Source: Gammaproteobacteria bacterium GWE2_37_16 (GTDB lineage: Bacteria > Pseudomonadota > Gammaproteobacteria > UBA9339). Taken from it: 7,863 nt of DNA. Both the position numbers and the translations under genes were made by a program. Positions within the stretch are counted from its first letter, which is position 1. Each line of letters starts with the position of its first letter. This document shows, one piece after another, positions 7,173 to 7,863 of the stretch. The notes under the pieces were generated by a model that saw only the letters and a program-made list of their open reading frames with translations, did no database searches and was not told the DNA's origin. The stretch covers positions 1-7,863 of the forward strand of contig MGXG01000056.1 in NCBI GenBank assembly GCA_001801285.1, in the 5' to 3' direction.

Positions 7173-7496
7173 CTAACAGCTTAATTGGATATTATTAGCA
7201 ATCTTTTTGACTGTCTGCAATAATTTTATTTTATCAGCTGTATTTAACTTCCCGTATAATTTGATTATGGTTGCTAATTCATCATCTGCATAAAAATAGG
7301 TGACAGGAACTTTTAACACCGCAGCAACCCTTTTCAAAGTAGAATAATCGGGAATATGTTTGCCGCGTTCGTATTGATTCATGCGAGCGCTGGCAGCAAA
7401 TTGATCAATACCAGCCGCAATCCCTAGTTTTTTTTGGGAAATATTAGCTGCCAAACGCGCTTCTTTTAATCTTTTTGCAATAGGTATGTCTGTCAT
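7173..7496 (-). CDS. XRE-family transcriptional regulator
   Basis: A 107-residue DNA-binding protein. The Cro/C1-type helix-turn-helix domain spans about residues 6-68: IAKRLKEARLAANISQKKL, the turn at GIAAGIDQ, recognition-helix region FAASARMNQYERG, and PDYSTLKRVAAVLKVPVTYFYAD, the usual closing segment of the family. A short helical tail (72-104) probably mediates dimerisation. It is most likely a repressor of its own region. The DNA just upstream carries a perfect palindrome with a third half-site, overlapping a rightward promoter, which is the expected target. There is no clear Shine-Dalgarno; a possible -10 TTTAAT (7513-7508) sits so near the ATG that the transcript would be almost leaderless. 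The membrane protein gene follows on the same strand. Confidence 0.9.
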   Translation of the reverse strand: MTDIPIAKRLKEARLAANISQKKLGIAAGIDQFAASARMNQYERGKHIPDYSTLKRVAAVLKVPVTYFYADDELATIIKLYGKLNTADKIKLLQTVKKIANNIQLSC

Positions 7497-7542
7497 CTTA
7501 GCCAGTCATTAAATTAAGAGTTAATGAGTAAGCTAAAATTGT

Positions 7543-7586
7543 CTTAGTATTTTACTTGACACGATACTAAGGAATTCTTAGTATCG
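7543..7586. promoter_or_regulatory. Operator: three CTTAGTAT half-sites
   Basis: CGATACTAAG (7562-7571) and CTTAGTATCG (7577-7586) are a perfect 10-base inverted repeat with a 5-base spacer. A third half-site CTTAGTAT lies at 7543-7550. The site lies between the XRE gene and the rightward gene and covers the spacer and -10 of the rightward promoter, so binding would block it. Confidence 0.75.
7556..7584 (+). promoter_or_regulatory. Rightward promoter embedded in the operator
   Basis: A perfect -35 TTGACA (7556-7561), a 17-base spacer and -10 TAGTAT (7579-7584, four of six bases). Transcription would start near 7591, about 100 bases before the ATG at 7691. The leader contains ATAATG (7593-7598) and CATTAT (7604-7609), a further inverted repeat. 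Confidence 0.65.
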
Positions 7587-7690
7587 GTGTTCATAATGTT
7601 TCACATTATTTCTGAGCGTGAGAAATGACATGAATGTTCTAAATGGTATAGGACAAAATCGCGCTTAAAATTTAGGAAATGGATTGAATA

Positions 7691-7813
7691 ATGATGCGAA
7701 GGTATGTATTGATTTTGCTGCTTGTAGCGAGTAGCTGTTTTGCAAATAATTTTCCTAAAAATAAAGAATATTCAGTTTGCTTTACACCAAGCGAAAATTG
7801 CACAAAAAAGTGA
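7691..7813 (+). pseudogene. N-terminal fragment of a secreted phospholipase-D-like nuclease
   Basis: The frame encodes 40 residues: signal peptide MMRRYVLILLLVASSCFA, then NNFPKNKEYSVCFTPSENCTKK and a stop. The mature start resembles the opening of secreted PLD-family endonucleases of the Nuc type, where Y.VCFTP...CT precedes a helix and the VQAYSFTS strand; here nothing of that follows. The intact family is about 170-200 residues with HKD motifs, none of which are present. All three plus-strand frames close within about 50 bases after residue 40, so a single frameshift does not rescue it; a deletion or an insertion at about 7810 is more likely. A second ATG at 7694 is an equal start candidate; TGGA (7680-7683) is a weak ribosome site. 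It is served by the operator-controlled promoter at 7556. Assignment rests on a short N-terminus only. Confidence 0.5.
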
Positions 7814-7863
7814 TCTTGCTACAATTTAGTGGACACAGCGAATAGAAGTGGAGAATATTAATC

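Noticed and set aside
7055..7173. XRE gene plus membrane protein as a toxin-antitoxin pair
   Set aside because: The gap is 117 bases, the second protein is 276 residues with a membrane anchor and no known toxin motif, so nothing specific supports it.

Overview
The window looks like a chromosomal stretch of an AT-rich gammaproteobacterium. The layout, the lipoprotein style and the flavour of the small proteins recall Legionellales (Legionella/Coxiella relatives), but no gene here fixes the genus. Two tRNA genes, tRNA-Asn(GTT) on the minus strand and tRNA-Thr(TGT) on the plus strand, divide the window into three parts.

Left part (1-2146): the end of an integrated mobile element that continues beyond the left edge. 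It holds a tight plus-strand operon of three genes: a 72-residue basic, glycine-rich protein, a 121-residue single-pass membrane coiled-coil protein, and a 499-residue large serine recombinase. The recombinase gene runs into the 3' half of tRNA-Asn. Its last 13 codons and stop codon are read from the antisense strand of the tRNA, and the stop overlaps the anticodon. This is the signature of an element inserted at the 3' end of a tRNA gene.

Middle part (2222-5588): probably resident chromosome. It holds a hypothetical 212-residue lipoprotein, a GC-richer palindromic repeat candidate, a small Ala/Pro-rich lipoprotein with a good terminator, and divergently a 12-helix MFS transporter of the sugar/cation SLC45/GPH-like type. 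The transporter has a strong predicted promoter, a Fur-box-like sequence over its -35 region, and a leader with competing hairpins next to the ribosome binding site.

Right part (5665-7863): accessory DNA downstream of tRNA-Thr. It begins with two GGGGTARC direct repeats that look like integrase arm sites, but no integrase gene follows. Then come a 75-residue protein of unknown function, a 276-residue membrane-anchored coiled-coil protein, an XRE-family repressor, and a palindromic operator lying inside a near-consensus promoter. That promoter fires rightward toward the N-terminal fragment of a secreted phospholipase-D-like nuclease, which stops after 40 codons. The two tRNA genes thus each border accessory DNA on their 3' side, with about 3.4 kb of core genes between them.
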